Source of the DNA: Thermoleophilia bacterium
GTDB taxonomy: Bacteria > Actinomycetota > Thermoleophilia > Gaiellales > Gaiellaceae
Direction of reading: 5' to 3'
DNA: 6,294 nucleotides
Assembly (NCBI GenBank): GCA_013362295.1
Contig: JABFWJ010000413.1
Location: 1 to 6,294 of the forward strand
Shown here: positions 4,918-6,294 of the stretch, one piece after another
Layout of the letters: every line of letters begins with the position of its first letter
Numbering within the stretch: position 1 is the stretch's first letter
Position numbers and translations under genes: made by a program
Notes under the pieces: generated by a model
The model's database searches: none
Told to the model about the DNA's origin: nothing
Seen by the model: only the letters and a program-made list of their open reading frames with translations

Positions 4918-6130
4918 CGAACACGAGCACTCCGGCGATCACCGCGGAGGGGGGCAGCGCTGCGACGAGCACCAGACAGGCGATGCCCCCGAGCACGTTG
5001 AGTGCGCGCGGCCAGCGGCGCTGCTCGTCGCTCTGCGTGAACGCCGATGCGTTGGCGACGGCGTAGTACACGAGCACGCCGAACGACGAGAACCCGATCG
5101 CGCCGCGAAGGTCGGTGGTGAGCACGAGCGTCGCCACGATCGCGCCGACCGCGAGCTCGGCGTGATGGGGCACCTCGAAGCGCGGGTGGACGGACGCGAG
5201 CCAGCGCGGCAGGTCGCCGTTTCTCGCCATCGCGAGGCTCGTGCGACCGAGGCCCGCGATCAGCGCCAGCAGCGAACCCAGGCTCGCGACCGCGGCGCCG
5301 ATCCGGACGGCGGGCAGGGCCCAGGCCGAGCCCGCCGCCTGCACCGCCGTGGCGATCGGCGTGGAGGAGTCGGCGAGCGCAGCCGGACCGGTCGCGAAGA
5401 GCGCTGCGACGCCGACGGCGGCGTAGAGCGCCACCGTCAGCCCGAGCGCGACAGGGATCGCGCGCGGGATCGTGCGGGCGGGATCGCGAACCTCTTCGCC
5501 GAGCGTCGCGATCCGCGCATATCCCGCGAATGCGAAGAACAGCAGCGCAGCAGACTGCAGAATCCCGTGCGCGCCGCCCGTTCCGAACGGCAGGTCGTCC
5601 AGCACGCCGGTGCGGCTCCGGCCGCTCACCGCAATTGCGACGACGACGATCAGCAGCGCAAGCACGGACACGGCGACGAGCACGCGCGCGAGTCGCGCGG
5701 TGCGGGTGATCCCCCGATAGTTGACCGCGGTCAGGGCGAGCACTGCGAGCAGCGCGACGAGGCGCTGGCCGAGGCGGGATCCACCGACCGCGTACGACGC
5801 GAACGTGAGCGCCATCGCGGCGCACGATGCCGTCTTCCCGATCACGAACCCCCACCCCGCGCAGAAGCCCCACCACTCGCCGAGCCGCTCGCGCCCGTAG
5901 ACGTACGTGCCGCCCGACGTCGGGTACTGCGCCGCGAGCTGGGCCGACGCGACGGCGTTGCAGTAGGCCACGGCGGCGGCGAGGGCGAGCCCGAGCAGGA
6001 GCCCGCTCCCCGCCGCCCGCGCGGCCGGCCCGAAGGCGGCGAAGACGCCGGCGCCGATCATCGAGCCGAGGCCGATCACGACGGCGTCGCGGGTCCCGAG
6101 CCGCCGCGCGAGTGACGGCGTCGAGCTCAC
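4769..6130 (-). CDS. APC-superfamily amino-acid/polyamine permease
   Basis: A 453-residue integral membrane protein with about 12 hydrophobic segments (approximately 15-33, 44-66, 87-112, 123-138, 148-168, 190-208, 225-245, 272-296, 325-339, 346-364, 376-393, 395-412). Family marks are GLGSMIGAGVF (20-30) in the broken first helix, QYPTSGGTYVYGRERLGEWWGF (68-89) around helices 2-3, and GYARIATLGEEVRDPARTIPRAI (203-225) after helix 6, matching the APC E-E-V-x-x-P-x-R-x-I-P signature. It would import an amino acid, polyamine or similar organic cation by proton or solute coupling; the substrate is not readable. The start is GTG 6130, whose bases overlap the stop codon of the upstream HIT-like gene, indicating translational coupling. 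Residues 405-453 are encoded opposite the end of the convergent oxidoreductase. The tail after helix 12 (about 413-453) is rich in Arg, Ala, His and Pro and looks like antisense sequence read through to the first available stop, not a conserved domain. Confidence 0.92.
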   Translation of the reverse strand: MSSTPSLARRLGTRDAVVIGLGSMIGAGVFAAFGPAARAAGSGLLLGLALAAAVAYCNAVASAQLAAQYPTSGGTYVYGRERLGEWWGFCAGWGFVIGKTASCAAMALTFASYAVGGSRLGQRLVALLAVLALTAVNYRGITRTARLARVLVAVSVLALLIVVVAIAVSGRSRTGVLDDLPFGTGGAHGILQSAALLFFAFAGYARIATLGEEVRDPARTIPRAIPVALGLTVALYAAVGVAALFATGPAALADSSTPIATAVQAAGSAWALPAVRIGAAVASLGSLLALIAGLGRTSLAMARNGDLPRWLASVHPRFEVPHHAELAVGAIVATLVLTTDLRGAIGFSSFGVLVYYAVANASAFTQSDEQRRWPRALNVLGGIACLVLVAALPPSAVIAGVLVFVIGLAGRALARWGRASRSSPTRAELRAHAPARPRPHGRAGARCHRGSRR

Positions 6131-6294
6131 ATTGCGGCCGCGACGCGCTCCGCCGCGGCGGCGAGCTCCTCGTCGGCGACGTTCGGGAGCGCGTCCTCCC
6201 AGAGCGGCAGCATCATCCCGGCCGCGTCGAGCATCCCGAGCGGCCGCGGGATCAGCCAGACGTGGAAGTGCGCGCCGCCGTCGCCCCAGCGATA
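6127..6294 (-). CDS. HIT-like protein, C-terminal fragment (truncated by window edge)
   Basis: An open frame enters from the right edge and ends at TGA (6129-6127), giving 55 residues that begin YRWGDGGAHFHVWLIPRP. The GDGGAHFHVW block resembles the end of histidine-triad (HIT) nucleotide-binding proteins, which hydrolyse or transfer nucleotidyl groups. Here the motif reads H-F-H-V-W, so the third triad His is Trp, as in degenerate or transferase-like branches. The remainder (GMMLPLWEDALPNV, then an Ala/Glu-rich helix ending in AAAM) recalls actinobacterial HIT-like proteins with a conserved LPxWxDxLP block. The stop overlaps the GTG of the permease by shared bases (GTGA), so the two are probably one operon. 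The N-terminal majority of the gene lies outside the window. The reading frame is well supported by codon use and coupling; the family call is moderate. Confidence 0.6.
   Translation of the reverse strand, partial: YRWGDGGAHFHVWLIPRPLGMLDAAGMMLPLWEDALPNVADEELAAAAERVAAAM

Noticed and set aside
4787..6115. A 442-codon open frame on + opposite the permease, rich in Arg, Glu and His.
   Set aside because: It is the antisense shadow expected at high GC. The - strand frame has clear APC motifs and 12 membrane segments; the + frame has only low-complexity Arg/Glu/Ala sequence.
1..6294. Mobile element, CRISPR array, phage or toxin-antitoxin content.
   Set aside because: No transposase or integrase motifs, terminal repeats, spaced direct repeats or small coupled gene pairs of that type were found; composition is even throughout apart from the short intergenic hairpin.

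Overview
The window is very GC-rich and almost completely coding, with codons ending mostly in G or C and GTG starts that lack Shine-Dalgarno sequences. This suits a high-GC actinobacterium, possibly an environmental lineage such as Thermoleophilia. The taxonomic call is inference from composition and gene style only.

From left to right: (1) the C-terminal half of a dihydroxy-acid dehydratase (IlvD/Edd family, + strand); (2) an SMP-30/gluconolactonase/LRE-family lactonase (- strand), convergent with and overlapping the dehydratase end; (3) a zinc-dependent medium-chain dehydrogenase of the glucose 1-dehydrogenase type (+), divergent from the lactonase with start codons that practically coincide; (4) a Gfo/Idh/MocA oxidoreductase (-), facing gene 3 across a 36-bp gap that carries a 16-bp-stem hairpin; (5) a second, distantly related Gfo/Idh/MocA oxidoreductase of the D-xylose/dihydrodiol dehydrogenase type (+), divergent from gene 4 across 17 bp; (6) an APC-superfamily amino-acid permease (-), overlapping the end of gene 5 by 149 bp; and (7) the C-terminal end of a HIT-like protein (-), whose stop codon overlaps the permease start.

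The first five genes fit oxidative, non-phosphorylative sugar metabolism. A sugar dehydrogenase (gene 3, perhaps also 4 and 5) would make an aldonolactone, the lactonase (gene 2) would open it to the aldonic acid, and an IlvD/Edd-family dehydratase could in principle dehydrate the acid. However, the dehydratase C-terminus looks like true IlvD of branched-chain amino-acid synthesis, so its place in the sugar route is uncertain. No aldolase, kinase, sugar transporter or regulator lies in the window. The permease and HIT-like genes form a separate, translationally coupled unit.

The layout is the most notable property. Genes 1 to 6 alternate strand at every junction (+ - + - + -), with only 36 and 17 bp of clear non-coding sequence plus at most about 10 bp at the lactonase/glucose dehydrogenase start junction. 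The 17-bp divergent gap holds two overlapping -10-like hexamers, each exactly at -12 to -7 of a GTG start, which suggests a back-to-back leaderless promoter pair. I see no RNA gene, insertion sequence, CRISPR array or prophage. No clearly new defence or enzyme system is apparent; the interest lies in the compact architecture.
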